DNA from: Odontesthes bonariensis
Taxonomy: Eukaryota; Chordata; Actinopteri; Atheriniformes; Atherinopsidae
NCBI RefSeq assembly: GCF_027942865.1
Contig: NC_134525.1
Span: 28,395,657 to 28,459,656, forward strand
DNA: 64,000 bases
Reading direction: 5' to 3'
Numbering within the stretch: position 1 is the stretch's first letter; each line of letters opens with the position of its first letter. Below the pieces are notes generated by a model. The model was not told the DNA's origin. It saw only the letters and a list, made by a program, of their open reading frames with translations, and ran no database searches. A program made the translations under genes and the position numbers. Shown piece by piece: positions 1 to 10,791 of the stretch.

Positions 1-540
1 AGTTTGTAAAGATAAGACTCACCAACTGTAAACACGTTTTATCCACTCATAAGATCCACTAGCAACAGATTTTCAGCCTATATAGGCAGACAGAAGCTGA
101 AAATATTGTGACTAAAAATAGAGAAAGAGGTATTGCAACAAAAGGTGTAATCCTGAAAATGTTACTCAGAAGGGGAGTTTTATTTCTCAGACGCTCTGTT
201 AGTGGTGAATTTTGGTCCATATTACCATACTACCAAGACAGTACACCTATGCTACTTTGGTAGCTGTATACATATCCCACCATCAGGTGCTGCCAACACT
301 GAGCGGAATCTCATCGGTTCAGCTGCGACAGACTAAAAACACAACATCCAAATGCCTTCATAAGGTTTCCAGGGCATTTAAAAAATGCCTTTCTCTGTTG
401 TACTTCCAGTTTTTAGCAATCTGTCAAATGATCTATCAGGGATATTAAAAAGTTAAATTTATTCAGTGCAGATCTTAGGAACACATATGACTTCTGCACT
501 TCCTCCACTTTGGAATTCAGACCTTCAGCTACACACCACT
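1..540. other. No recognisable gene or repeat
   Basis: AT-rich sequence with no ORF showing a known motif and no repeat signature I recognise. A short plus-strand ORF around 212-448 has no family resemblance and is treated as noise. Confidence 0.5.
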
Positions 541-1040
541 TGTTCAGTGGCAGCCTGAAGACTGAACATGAGTGAACATGAAGACTATAAGAAAATGGTC
601 ACAGGTTAATTGAGGAGACACAGGAGACTGTACAAACACCATGGGGATGACATCAATCTTATGACTTTCTGTGTAACAGCAGACAACCACTTCTATGTGG
701 AGAAATCCATCTTCCCCAAAAATAAGCAATAAGTTACCAGTGACATAAAGGAGCTGCTGGAGAGCAGAGAAACAGCCTGCAGTGAAGGTGACCGGGAATT
801 TTGAAGAGTGTGCAGAGGGGGCTGAAAGTGATACTAAAAAAGAAAAAGGAGGTGTACAATAAAAGGCTAGAGAGCAGCCTAGAACAGACCGTTGAGAGGA
901 ATATGATGACAGGGATAAAAAACAATACAGGCTTTAAGGGGAAGAGGGGTGAGACTGATGGACGTCTGGACAGTTCCAATGGATTAAACATGTTTTTCAT
1001 GTGAAGAGGGATGCTCAGCATTCTCTTCCTCAGCCACATA
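540..1040 (+). mobile_element. Decayed LINE ORF2 fragment (between endonuclease and RT)
   Basis: Read on the plus strand with frameshifts and stops, this stretch matches the basic helical segment that precedes the reverse transcriptase in many fish non-LTR elements: a 'VTSDIKELL' run near 735, then an acidic/basic 'EGDREF' patch, a lysine/arginine-rich stretch, and a 'TDGRLDSSNGLN' segment near 955-985 that resembles the LD-x-x-N-E-L-N motif before the RT core. No continuous ORF remains and no flanking RT was found, so it is a truncated relic. The clade cannot be fixed from this piece. Confidence 0.5.
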
Positions 1041-1357
1041 GATCTGACACACCCTTTTTACCAACAGCTCCCCTATCACAGCTTTACAGTCTACCTCTGC
1101 AGCTGAAGAGATTTACTTTTGACAAGAAAACAGCTGACGAAAATTCATCAACCTAGCCGTACCACTCCTCTCTCCAGGCTCAGAGGAAGAAGACCTCACG
1201 TTGATGCATTACCATTATTATGGAAATACAAGTGCTCCACCAATTTCAAAGGCTGTTAATTTGACCAAGTATGTTGCAATTTTCACTGTTTTAGAGGGGC
1301 AGAGGACAAGGAGCAGCACAGCACCTGACGCATGTGAGCGAGTGAGAAGAAATAATG

Positions 1358-1365
1358 CAAACAAG
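1358..1365. repeat. Target site duplication, left copy (CAAACAAG)
   Basis: Identical to 1827-1834 across the hAT MITE. This is a hallmark of a single cut-and-paste insertion. Confidence 0.85.
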
Positions 1366-1826
1366 TAGGGCTAAGCAATATTATCGATACTGCGATAAAT
1401 ATCGATGTTTTGTTCCCCGATAAAGAATTGATTTTTTTTTTTTTTTTTTTATTTTAAAGCAAACTTTATTGAAAAGTCAGACGTTCCAATTAGTGAAAAC
1501 ACAGAACATTAATATAATACAATACAATGCCAGGGGGTCACATTCTACAAAACAGTGATAAATTAGTTCATAAAAATGTTATATCAAGTGCATAGCTCTC
1601 ACGTTTGTTTCTGTTTGTCTGGCAGTGTTGTCCTTCCGCTTCAAAGGACGGACCACCAGTCCAATCAGCGAAGATTCATGTCAAATCACACTCTCCCTTT
1701 TTTTCAGAAAATGATGTAAGTGTATCGAATCGTATCAAATCGTTGGCTGAATATCGTGTATCGTATCATATCGTGAGATTCGTGTATCGTATCATATCGT
1801 GAGATTCGTGTATCGCTACAGCCCTA
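1366..1826. mobile_element. hAT-type MITE with 8-bp target duplication
   Basis: The termini are TAGGGCTAAGC on the left and ACAGCCCTA on the right, with subterminal runs of the ATCGATA / TATCGTATC kind. The element is flanked by a perfect 8-bp direct repeat, CAAACAAG, at 1358-1365 and 1827-1834. Eight-base duplications and T/CAGGGCT-like ends are typical of hAT elements. It has no transposase ORF, and an oligo-T tract lies inside near 1432-1450. It would have been moved in trans by an autonomous relative. Confidence 0.85.
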
Positions 1827-1914
1827 CAAACAAGTGTAACGTGCGTGTGAATACACTACCTTGATACATAAAATTATTTAAAAAATCCCCACTTAAATTT
1901 AAGTAAAAATGTTT

Positions 1915-2845
1915 CGGCAGATACCAAGATCTTTAACCCTAACTGGTGCAGTGAGGAGCTCCTGGTTCCTCAAACAACTGTGACAGTTGGATTAAAACCT
2001 GGAAGGATATTGAAGACAATCAAACTTTGAGAAGAAAATGTGGTCAGATGAAAATCTTTGATGATGGTGACTTTAATGATGGTCACTTTCAAACGTCTTG
2101 TCAGCAGAAATCCCAGCTATGTTTAATGGTGACAGTTAAAAGCATGCACAACATGCACAATGTAAAGAGAACTCAAGGTATTGGGACTAAAAGTAAACAA
2201 TGCTTCAGTGAGACCAATAAAAAAATGTTAAGAGAGCATAAAGACTGGATTCTGGAGAAGTGGAAGCAATGGAAATCATGTGTCATGAGTCCAGATCTAT
2301 TATGTTTTAGAATGATAGGCTCATCAGAGTAAGAAGGGTGGTGGATGAAGTGCTGCACCACTCATGCCTAATGCCTGCCATACAAGCCTGTGGGTGCAGC
2401 ATTATAATTTTTAGGATCTATTATGATCAGTTGATCAGGTCTAGGTTCAGCAAGGCTATGTGCCCAAAAAATTAGGTGAGCTGACCACCTGAACTACCAT
2501 TTTTTCCATTAATAGTATATTTTCTTTCAGGGGCCTAACAGGGGCTTATTCCAAGATGACAATGCCAGTATTTATCAGGTTAAAATTGTGAAAGAGTAAT
2601 TCAGGATGCATGACACGATGTTCGTTTTCACACATGCACTGGCAATCACAGAATCCAGATGTTAACCTCATTAAGAATTTTTAGGGTGTGAGGGAGAAGA
2701 CTTCACAGAGCAGCTTGACTCTCCCATCATCAACACAAGATCTTGGTGAAATTTCAAGGCAACAAAGGATGTGACAGATAAGCAAAAAATGCTGATAAAA
2801 AAGTGCAAAGCTAAAGGTGGTCCAATGAAAAAAATCTAGCCCTTC
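1915..2845 (+). pseudogene. Tc1-like transposon relic (DDE transposase remnant)
   Basis: The plus strand reads as a broken Tc1/mariner transposase. Near 2310-2470 there is a segment matching the central catalytic region (risk/shift-ridden 'RVRRVVDEVLHHSCL..AIQACG'). The sequence CAAGATGACAATGCC near 2553-2567 encodes the QDDNA block that carries the second catalytic aspartate, followed by a degraded 'VKE.F' and the region that normally encodes PDLNPIE-NLW. Numerous stops and frameshifts make it inactive. The terminal inverted repeats were not resolved. Confidence 0.75.
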
Positions 2846-3317
2846 CTAATGTTTCTCAAGCAATATGCAGAAATCAACCATGCCTGAGGGAAAATATGAG
2901 AGCCGAGAGGAGTCTCAAAGCACCATCAATCACCACTACTTTACAGTTGTTATGGTCGCTTGCCTGTGTGTGCATAGCAGCCTCCTCTGGGAGGGGCAGA
3001 CTGAAGCACAGCAGAGTGGGAGGGCATGGGAAGTTGAGATTTTCACATCTAACATCTTCTTGAGTCTAAAAAAGTTTTTCCTAAGTATTGATCAGATTAG
3101 ATCCGACTGGAACTAAGAACAAAACAATGTATTTGACTTTTATCCATGCTTATTGTTAGACAGTTTATATTATTGTCATCTTAATACTGAATTATTTCCG
3201 AACCCTACTACAAGTTTTAAAGCTGAATTTGGACTGTTGGTAGGACAAATAAGGACATTTCGATGGGTTATCTTGAGCTTGTTATGATTTTATAGTGGAC
3301 ATTTTCAGCTCTACAGA
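2846..3317. other. No recognisable gene
   Basis: Short ORFs only. Nothing was recognised between the Tc1-like relic and the next element. Confidence 0.45.
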
Positions 3318-4084
3318 CCAGAGGTCCGTTTCAAGTAGCAGGTTTAGTGAAAACTCTGAGTAGGTTAACCCTGAAATGAGGGAAACCCTGAGTTTTCCGT
3401 TTCACAAAGGGAGGTAACTCAACCCCGAGAAAGAGGGGTAACTCTAGCCTGTTTCACAAAGAGAGGTAACTTAACTTCACGGTCAGTTACCGGAGTAACA
3501 GACTCTCTGAACCTAACCTGGTCGGGACCAGGTTTTATTCAAGAAACCTTGAGTTTCTTTCTGTCTCCGCCCTCTTTCAGCCACACACGCCATTTGATTT
3601 CCTCATTCATTCAGTCAGCAGAGCGAGTTCTTCTACTTCTATAAGTCCATTAGGCACAGTAGGAGGCAACTTTTTTCATGAACATGTCCTTTTGACAACG
3701 ATCCCGTGGATGAAGGTGCAGCATTATTGCGCAGAGAAATAAATATTCGTCGGAGATGGTTATCAGACCGCGCATAGATTTTTGCATTTACAGACAATTA
3801 TCTTTTTGAGCGGCACCATCAGAATGTGTTGGGACAAAAGAAAAAAAAGACATAAAAGACAAATAAATATTTGTATGAATAGGCTTAAAAAAGACATATA
3901 TAGGCCTATTATATTTTATAAAGGCACTCGTGTCTTGGGGGTGGATTCCCTCCGGGGATTCCCTCAGCCACTGCCCTCCCGTTAGAGGTGGTGGCCACCA
4001 CCCGTTTTACATCTGCCTTCTTTCTGTTGGCTCAGTAGAAGTCTGTGTTAGTTTAAATAGGCTTAATTATTTAACAGAACATGA

Positions 4085-4290
4085 TATAGATGATGACTCT
4101 AAATTGTCCTTCGGAGTGACTGTGAGTGTGTATGGTTGTTTGTCTCGTTTGTCTCTATGTGGCCCTGTGATGGACTGGCGGCCTGTCCAGGGTGTACCCC
4201 GCCTCTTGCCCATTGACCGCTGGGATAGGCTCCAGCCCCCCCGCGACCCGACTGACGGATTCAGCGGTGTATAGATAATGGATGGATGGA
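4085..4290 (+). repeat. tRNA-derived fish SINE, 3' half
   Basis: It begins with 'GATGACTCTAAATTGTCC', runs through 'GTGATGGACTGGCGGCCTG' and 'GGATAGGCTCCAGCC', and ends in a GGATGGA tail near 4280-4295. I recognise this as the 3' body of a widespread teleost SINE whose 5' half appears at 63370-63560. It sits inside the 3323-4933 transposon, so it inserted after that element. Confidence 0.65.
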
Positions 4291-4561
4291 GGGATGGCAT
4301 AGATGAGAAGACATAGTTTCTGTGTGTGAAAACAGCATTATGTTGGGAATAAAATAACTGCACAGTCAAATAGCCACTTAATATTTATTTTACAGTGTAA
4401 AACATGATCAAAATGAGGTACCTCCATGCCGAGGTCTCACCTGTTTGAACAATGTTTTTATATTTCATCTTAAACTGCTGCCAGAAGCGCTTCTCCCCTG
4501 CGGGATTGCACCTAAATGAAATAAATGAATGGGCTACCATTCAAGCAGTTTCCCTGTAATA

Positions 4562-4777
4562 TTATTGTGATTGCAAAGGACTACATTTAAACTTACACTT
4601 TTGCAGCTGCAACGGTGTTGCACTTATTTCTAAAACGTATTGAAACTCGCCGTATGAGCGCATTAAGATTTCCAATTCGAGGTTGGTGAAAAACGTAGGC
4701 CCTCCTCTTCCCCGTTGCCAAGGTGACTCATCGAATCGGGGCTCCATTGATGCTGGCTTTTTAAAGTTGTGGTGCAC
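4562..4777 (-). CDS. Myb/SANT-like ORF of a DNA transposon (partial)
   Basis: A 71-residue minus-strand ORF. Residues about 17-45 (RGPTFF-like start, then 'NLELEILMRSYGEFQYVLE') resemble the first helix of the Myb/SANT DNA-binding proteins encoded beside Harbinger-type transposases, which recruit the nuclease to the terminal repeats. The ORF ends after the first helix or so, and lacks the second and third helices, so it is probably a remnant that is no longer translated usefully. It lies near the right terminal repeat of its element, as expected for the second ORF of such transposons. Confidence 0.4.
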   Translation of the reverse strand: MHHNFKKPASMEPRFDESPWQRGRGGPTFFTNLELEILMRSYGEFQYVLEISATPLQLQKCKFKCSPLQSQ

Positions 4778-5301
4778 GCGCTAAACTCAAGGTGAACTTA
4801 CTCAGAGTTGATTAACCTCACTCAAATCAGCGTTTGTGGAACCGAAAACTCAGGGTTTTCTATCTCAGAGTAGATCAACTCAGAGATCAGGAATAGACTC
4901 AGAGTTGGTTGAACATGCTACGTGAAACGGACCCCAGATGATCTGCATGTGCTTGTGTTTGTTTCAAAACTGTGCATGCAAAGTTCCCTGCATTGAAAAC
5001 AGGATGCAGCAGGATGGATGCAACAAGAGAGTAAGGGGCCCAAAGGGGCAGCATGAGTGTGCTGGGGACCAAGATTTTAATGTCAGTGATCTGACATGAC
5101 CATTCCAACAAATGTAAAGCATCTTGAAATAATCATGTGAAATGATAGGCTACTTGTTATCATACAGGGCATACTGTGGTGAGAATAAATAGGGTTAACT
5201 GCCAACCTGTATGACAGTCCAGTCGTAACTAGGACTTGATCATGTCTGTAGTTACCTTTCACTTCAAATTTTATTAATCAAACATGTTAAGAGAGTCTCA
5301 C

Positions 5302-5481
5302 CTGATACCATCTGAGCAGAGTCCAACAGATCAGGTAAGCCACCAGACTGAACTTGGCAGTCACGTATCTCTCCGTTAAAGTGGGCTGATACAGAATTAA
5401 GTCCGACTGGCCATCAGTGCGCTGTTCCCCTCCACTGGTCACCCACCCGCTCCCCGCGGCGGTGTCTCCGCTCCTTTCCAT
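5302..5481 (-). CDS. First coding exon of an unidentified membrane protein
   Basis: Sixty codons start at an ATG at 5481 and end in CAG immediately before a good splice donor (GTGAGA, 5296-5301), so the exon ends in phase 0. The N-terminal 25 residues are polar and glycine-rich. Residues about 27-40 read 'DLILYQPTLTERYV', and about 43-57 form a hydrophobic, aromatic helix (FSLVAYLICWTLL) that would fit one membrane span. The sequence upstream, about 5430-5700, is GC-richer than its surroundings, as expected of a promoter-proximal exon. No downstream exon was found: the next 5 kb on the minus strand is mostly transposon, so later exons may lie outside the window. I do not recognise the family. 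Confidence 0.45.
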
Positions 5482-5699
5482 AGAGCTCCCTGCTAAGTGC
5501 GGCTCCAGGAAAGTTCACAGCTCGCCTCGAGATGGCCTAACACGGACTTCTGGTGGATTGATGCCTGCTGTTTCGAGAGATGTTTCCCTGACATCACCTT
5601 TTGGACCAACTTTTGTCCCTCGCGCTGGACTTTGATGACACCAACAGAACAACACATCCACTCTTCCTTACGTCAAAGAGCTTGTGCTAAGTGAACACT

Positions 5700-6880
5700 T
5701 CCTGGGTGAACGCGTTTCATTTTTCAAAGTAGAGGTCCCAAATCATTCGTTCATATCCAGGATACTTCCATCCACCGCCTACATGGAATCCACTGCATGA
5801 CGTCTGACAGGATTACAGCGCCCCCTGCTGACTAACATTCAGCATCAAGCTAAAAGTCTTGTAGTCTTGTAGTTGGTCAAGTGTTTGATGCAGTTTGTGA
5901 TGCTATGGGGGGGGGGGGTTGGTATTGTAACCGTAGAATGTGGGCAACCATGAACCATGCAATGAGACAGGTGAGCTGCAAGTTACAGACTAAAGTCATT
6001 TCTTATCAAGCTCGTCTTTAAACAACAGGAGTGGCTCAGAAGAAGAAAACAGTGAATCCTTGAACATATAATAAATATAGCAATCCAGCATCGGTGTACA
6101 CTGCATGGCAAATAATATCAGTGGTCCTTCAATATTATTCATGTTGCATTACAGTGCACCAGAACAAAGTCAAACACTTTGAAACATGCCAACAATAAAC
6201 TTCACACTATCAAAAACAAAATTTGAAAGCGAACATAAGACTAAATAGGCAACACACATTTCAGTTGATTTCAACCTTGTACTTTCTGCAGATCCTCTAC
6301 CGTGACATACACCACCTGAGACAACACATAAAAAAGCACAGAATGAATGATAAATGAGTAAAGGGCATGCTCTGAGTATGTAGGCAAACTGTATGCAGCA
6401 ACCTTTTTTAACATTGGACAAAACAATAAAATTCTCCATATTCTGCTACATTTAAATGTATTTATTTGTGGCACTTTTTTTGAGCTCCCTTTCCAGGAGA
6501 AAGGGTCATCATGTGTTATAAAAAGTAACATTTAAGAAAAATCTAATAAATTCACTTGACCCTCAATGGACCTATAATATTTGCCATAAATCACATGTGC
6601 CCTGCTACTTGACAAGGAGTAAGTATCAGTATCAGTTGCAGGACACTGATAAATGTGATGCAGAGATTCAGAAGCGGATATACTCTAAAAATAAGTGTGT
6701 ATATACCATTAACTACATCACTTATTAAGGTGTAACATGTTAGGTGGCATGATGCTCAGTTTGTTTTTAATGTCTATTGTTTATGTTTGTTACATCGTCT
6801 GTTATGTAAAAATCGTACTCCTAAAAATGGGATCCTGAAAAATGTCAAATTCATTTACATGTTGCTACATTTAGCTTTAA
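5700..6880. other. Mostly featureless; small exon-like candidate at about 6275
   Basis: It contains a 10-base G run at 5907-5917. On the minus strand there is a possible terminal exon just after an AG at about 6317, coding 'VVYVTVEDLQKVQG' and then a stop. No partner exon with a matching phase was established. The rest shows nothing recognisable. Confidence 0.3.
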
Positions 6881-6889
6881 ACTAATTAC

Positions 6890-7141
6890 CTTGAAACATG
6901 TAGTTAAGCTGGGAAGAAACCTGATCCAAAGTGTCTGTGGTGATTCTGCATATAGTACAACCAGACTGAGACACAGTCAGCGCTGTTAAGAAGCTCAGAT
7001 TCACCTGATCATGGCAAGGATCTGGATGGTTGCAGATGTCCTTTGGGAAGGCAGAGCGCATCAAAATTTTAACCTCTTCTGGGTAAACATAGGTGGGCTG
7101 AAAAAAACTCCTGTCCTCAACACCAACCCTGTGAAACATCT
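6890..7141 (-). other. Exon-like open segment, unidentified
   Basis: On the minus strand a pyrimidine tract plus CAG precedes 7141, and a GTAATT donor follows 6890. The 84-codon interval between is open, with a cysteine/histidine-bearing centre ('DICNHPDPCHDQ') and a 'LDQVSSQLNYMFQ' end. No family was recognised, and the next downstream candidate exon does not keep the frame, so it may be chance or part of a broken gene. Confidence 0.25.
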
Positions 7142-7736
7142 GGAATAAAAGTGGCAGGTGGATGGAGGGGAAAGAAGTCAACAAACATTTTCCAAAACCA
7201 CTGGGTGAAAACTAAGGCAAGGTCAAAAAGGATATACAGTACAATGGCCATTGTATGCTCTGTACCTGTAAAAATGTAACTGTAACAATGTAACAGTTAC
7301 AATGGCCAGAGTCCTATGGGTGTGCCCTATAGCTTCCTTAACAGGAAGACACCTCTGGAATCCACTATAATATATCCTGGAGGTATTATGATCAGATGAG
7401 CAACCTCTAATTCATGAATATTGCTACTGAAGTGTGCTAACAAGGAGGGAAACCCCCATCGCTCTACCAAGCCTGATCATTGTCAGCCAGCTATTAATAC
7501 AAAATCTTGCTACTCGGCATCCGGATACAAACACAAACAATGTTTCAGGCTCATAGTGGTTCAAGTGGCTAATTAGAAGTTCACTTTAAAACTGAATTAA
7601 TTTCTTGTTGCCTTCAAAAAAACCCACATATGATTGTTGTAAACCACTTTGAAACAAGCATTCTATTGTTGTTAAGCATTTAAACCTTGTATAGTCGATA
7701 TGAAAGCAGCTATTTCCACACGTATTTAAGTGTTGC

Positions 7737-7848
7737 TTAAATCCACACCAGTTTTCTCTGCAGAAGACGGTAGGCTTTCTTGCGACGAGCATGGTCATTT
7801 CTGAGGCGTTTGGCCGTGTGGAGTACAGATGCAATCCACACGGGAAGT
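7737..7848 (-). CDS. Possible terminal exon of an unidentified gene
   Basis: A strong acceptor (poly-pyrimidine plus TAG) precedes 7848. Read in the phase left by the exon at 9453-9514, this exon codes 37 residues: a hydrophobic start (GLPVWIASVLHTA), a very basic segment (KRLRNDHARRKKAYRLLQRK) and 'LVWI', then a stop at 7737-7739. Phase agreement with the upstream exon supports real coding. A hydrophobic stretch followed by a positive tail would suit a membrane protein with a cytosolic or matrix-facing C-terminus. The family is unknown to me. Confidence 0.3.
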
Positions 7849-9452
7849 CTAAAAAAAAAGAGGAGTTAGACATTTTAAATCAACAACTTGAATTGTCAAA
7901 CTGTAGAAAAATTGCTCCTTTTTTTTTTAATGCAATGTGTATAAATCTTAGCATCATAGCACGGACAATGGAATTCCTGACCAGTAGTGAAAAGAGTAGT
8001 TAATTAATTTTTGCCTTCAGTTGCGATAATTTCCAGACTTGATGTTGAACCAAGATTAATGCTGTTGACATGTTGACATGCACACGAAGCCTGTAGCTTC
8101 AGGTGCCTTTATACTTACAAGATTAGTTTCACATCAGTACGTGGTACACAATATGTTAAGTGGGGGCAGTAAAGCAGGGCTTTCGATTTTGGCAAAAAAC
8201 TTTGGGTTTTATCTGGGTTAATATTAGGATCATGATTACTTAAAATGATTAGTCCCTCTGGGAACAGCAGACATTTCACTTTTTTTCCTTGTCCGATTTC
8301 TGCAATCCAAACCCTCTCCAAGTGTCTAATCTTGAGTCAAAATGATAATTAAAAAAAAGACTATTTCAAAAAGAAAAGGAAAGAAAAACAAACTCGAGCA
8401 GAACTAAATACACATAAGAGGGATCACAACAGAACAAGTCACAACATGAAGAATACTAAACAGTAATTATTTAAGCACAAGTATGTTGTTTTCATTATGA
8501 TTTAAAGCCAAATTTGTGTCTAAAGATAAAGTTGAATGATTAGCACGGTCATACGGAGGGAAGTACTTGTAATCTTGGCTTGCATAAAGCCAGAAAACAG
8601 AAGAAAACATATATATTTATATCATGCATTAAATCGAATTATTCAGTCTAATAAGTGTGCAGTATATACATTACCAGGGTTTCCTGTAATTGTTATGTAC
8701 GTTTTACCTTTTTCACAGTACCAAAGAAAATCAACAACCCAAAAACTTGAAAATGTGACTTTTCATTTGTTCTCATCTCAGAGTCTACCTAAATTCTTCA
8801 TCAGCATGTAAAAATTGTAGAATTTAGCAGTCATGGGCCGTCCCATAGGGACATCTATGACAATGACCGTTACTACCATTTTAGAGTTTGCAAGACAATC
8901 TAAACTTAGAAAGCGTTCGACTAAAAGTCAAGTTTTAGACACATGTACATTCAACCTTTCAAAAAAAATTTTTTTTTTAATTTCCAGCTCATGTTGATCT
9001 TCTCAATTAATTCAACAGTTACAGAGCATTTACAGAGAAAACTCTGTGTGTGAAAATCTAAACTATTTCAAGCAGGAAATAATCCTAATTTAGTACAAAA
9101 CTATACAGGTTTTGTACTAAACAGATTGGAACTGTTGTGGATTGTTAATTTATCAGGGATCTTAATTTCTGCTGTCTCTTCAAAGTCAGGACAGTAGTTA
9201 ACAACTGAGAAACTGATTGATGTCCTCGTTGCTAAACATTTCCTGAGTTTCCTGTAGCTGACTGGTAATTCAAGCAGTGGCATTTTGACACTGCTTAACT
9301 GATCACGCTAAAACCAGATTGTTTACGTATCTTTTCAAACCAACAGGAATACTTTGTCATCATTCTTACAAAGTTGCACATTTTTATGGCAAATTTGCAT
9401 ACATTGAAAAGACTTGAAGCAAGACTGGGATTGCTGAAAAAAGAAGGCTTAC
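7849..9452. other. Probable intron or intergenic, no recognisable feature
   Basis: AT-rich with scattered oligo-A/T runs. No coding motif or repeat family was recognised. Confidence 0.4.
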
Positions 9453-9514
9453 CCAAATGAATAGCAGAGATCAACATACACATCCATGGGAAGACTGACA
9501 GACAGCGGCAAAGT
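9453..9514 (-). CDS. Possible internal exon of the same unidentified gene
   Basis: Sixty-two bases lie between a CAG acceptor and a GTAAGC donor on the minus strand. They code 'TLPLSVSLPMDVYVDLCYSFG' and leave two bases of a glycine codon that the exon ending at 7848 completes in frame. The intron between would be about 1.6 kb. Evidence is limited to splice signals and phase; there is no homology assignment. Confidence 0.3.
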
Positions 9515-9952
9515 CTGTGAACCAAAAAATACAGCTTGTTTAAATATGACCCATCAGCATACAATATTCAACAGTAGTAAAGGTTACTTCATCACTCAAG
9601 TTTAGATTCAAAATTTTAAAGAACAAAAGAACACTTCAAGGGAGGCATCTTAAAAAACACTCCTGGTGATAGTACAGAATCCATCTCCAGTTGTTGAGCT
9701 AGTATATCCACAGACTCATGCTACATAGATAAAAAGTTTCTATTGCAGTATGACATTTTTCTGCATGACAAAACTGAGGTCCTTGCAGAAAGATGCTTCA
9801 AAGCTTTCATAAGTCTGTAGTGGAGAGAGAAATGCAGCATCTGTTGAGCAGCAGCATCAAAGCCAGTGACCCAAATCAACTGAACATACAGATAAAGGTT
9901 CTGGAGCCCTCATTGACTATGGCAAGATGAACAAGCTTCTCAACATAATGAC

Positions 9953-10130
9953 CAGGGCTTTAAATTAACACCAGCCAACCGGCCAAATGCTGGTGAAATT
10001 TAAGTTTGGCTGGTAGAAAAGACCAACTTACTAGCCACTTTGACCCATTAATGAGAGTGTGTTTGGCTAGTGAGATTAACATCAACTAGCCATTTTGGCT
10101 GGTGATGAAAAAAGTTAATTTAGAGCCCTG
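9953..10130. mobile_element. Short hAT-type MITE (178 bp)
   Basis: The ends are CAGGGCTTTAAATTAAC and, inverted, CAGGGCTCTAAATTAAC, almost identical for 17 bases. Flanking 8-bp direct repeats ATAATGAC lie at 9945-9952 and 10131-10138. The interior holds repeated 'GGCTGGT' and 'ACTAGCCA' motifs. Terminal CAG...CTG and an 8-bp duplication are diagnostic of hAT. It is non-autonomous, with no ORF. Confidence 0.9.
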
Positions 10131-10469
10131 ATAATGACCAATAAAAACTTTGAAGCTGCAAACTGCTGAGTACGTCTTTCCAAATTTGAGCATCTTCCCA
10201 AGTTATTCTCATTTTGCAGCGTAATCATGAACAAATTCCCTTGCAATGAGAGTCCATTTAATTGCATGTTGTGGGTTAATAGCAACAGCTTCCAAATGTA
10301 AACGGCACCTTCGGAATTGATTCCAAAAATCTCCCCCGCTTAACTGATGAACTGTAAATAAAACAGAATTAACAACTTCAGTTTTTGTTAGTCTTAGAGT
10401 TAGTTCTATCAGTCTCTGTTTAGATACATTTGACAAATGAAACCATAGAGTCTTTGTAAATTTGTGGTC

Positions 10470-10791
10470 ACTACACAAGATTCCTTTGGTATTTCTTCTT
10501 AAGAAGTATTCCCAACGGGTCCAGAGAGTTGACCAAATCGTGAAATACAGAACTGTGTCTGCGTTGTTTTTCAGTATCCGTTTTTTTCTTCTGTAGGTGT
10601 AATTGTACAGTAGCATTAACAGTTTCGGTCAGCCTACAATAAATCAAGGAAGTTAGCACGGTTAGGAGAACGTATAACAGAAAGTAAGAGTCAAGTTCTA
10701 ACCTACCTTATGGTACTGGAAGCGTTCCCTTTGGTGACAGGGCGGCCTGCACTGGTTCTATGGGTGTGACTGGCAGGAGGGGCGTTCAGTA
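10470..10791 (-). pseudogene. Exon pair cut by the long inverted-repeat element
   Basis: On the minus strand a coding-like segment (10707-10791) ends at a GTAGGT donor. A 73-base candidate intron follows, then a TTTATTGTAG acceptor at 10634-10643 region and a segment from 10633 downward, in the same frame. The joined frame reads a serine/threonine-rich part (SHTHRTSAGRPVTKGNASST), then a basic helical part (LQKKKTDTEKQRRHSS) and 'DLVNSLDPLGILLKKK', before a stop near 10475. The 5' side is interrupted exactly by the element that starts at 10792. Another frame stays open further, to 10209. I have a weak impression of similarity to part of midasin (MDN1), which I cannot verify. It may be a broken gene or a chance ORF. 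Confidence 0.25.

Larger units (their letters stand above)
3323..4933. mobile_element. 1.6-kb DNA transposon with long terminal inverted repeats
   Basis: The left end (GGTCCGTTTCAAGTAGCAGG) and the inverted right end (GGTCCGTTTCACGTAGCATG) start a pair of imperfect inverted repeats well over 100 bp long, rich in 'AACTCTGAG' and 'CCGTTTCACAAA' motifs. A perfect 5-bp direct repeat, CCAGA, flanks it at 3318-3322 and 4934-4938. Inside are a minus-strand Myb/SANT-like ORF (4562-4777) and a SINE 3' half (about 4085-4290). The end sequence and Myb-like ORF suggest the PIF/Harbinger-ISL2EU group, but those usually make 2-3-bp duplications, so the superfamily is left open. No DDE nuclease ORF is present, so it is non-autonomous. 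Confidence 0.75.

Noticed and set aside
10209..10616. Calling MDN1 (midasin) by name at 10.2-10.6 kb
   Set aside because: Only a faint remembered similarity over short segments in two frames; too weak without an alignment.
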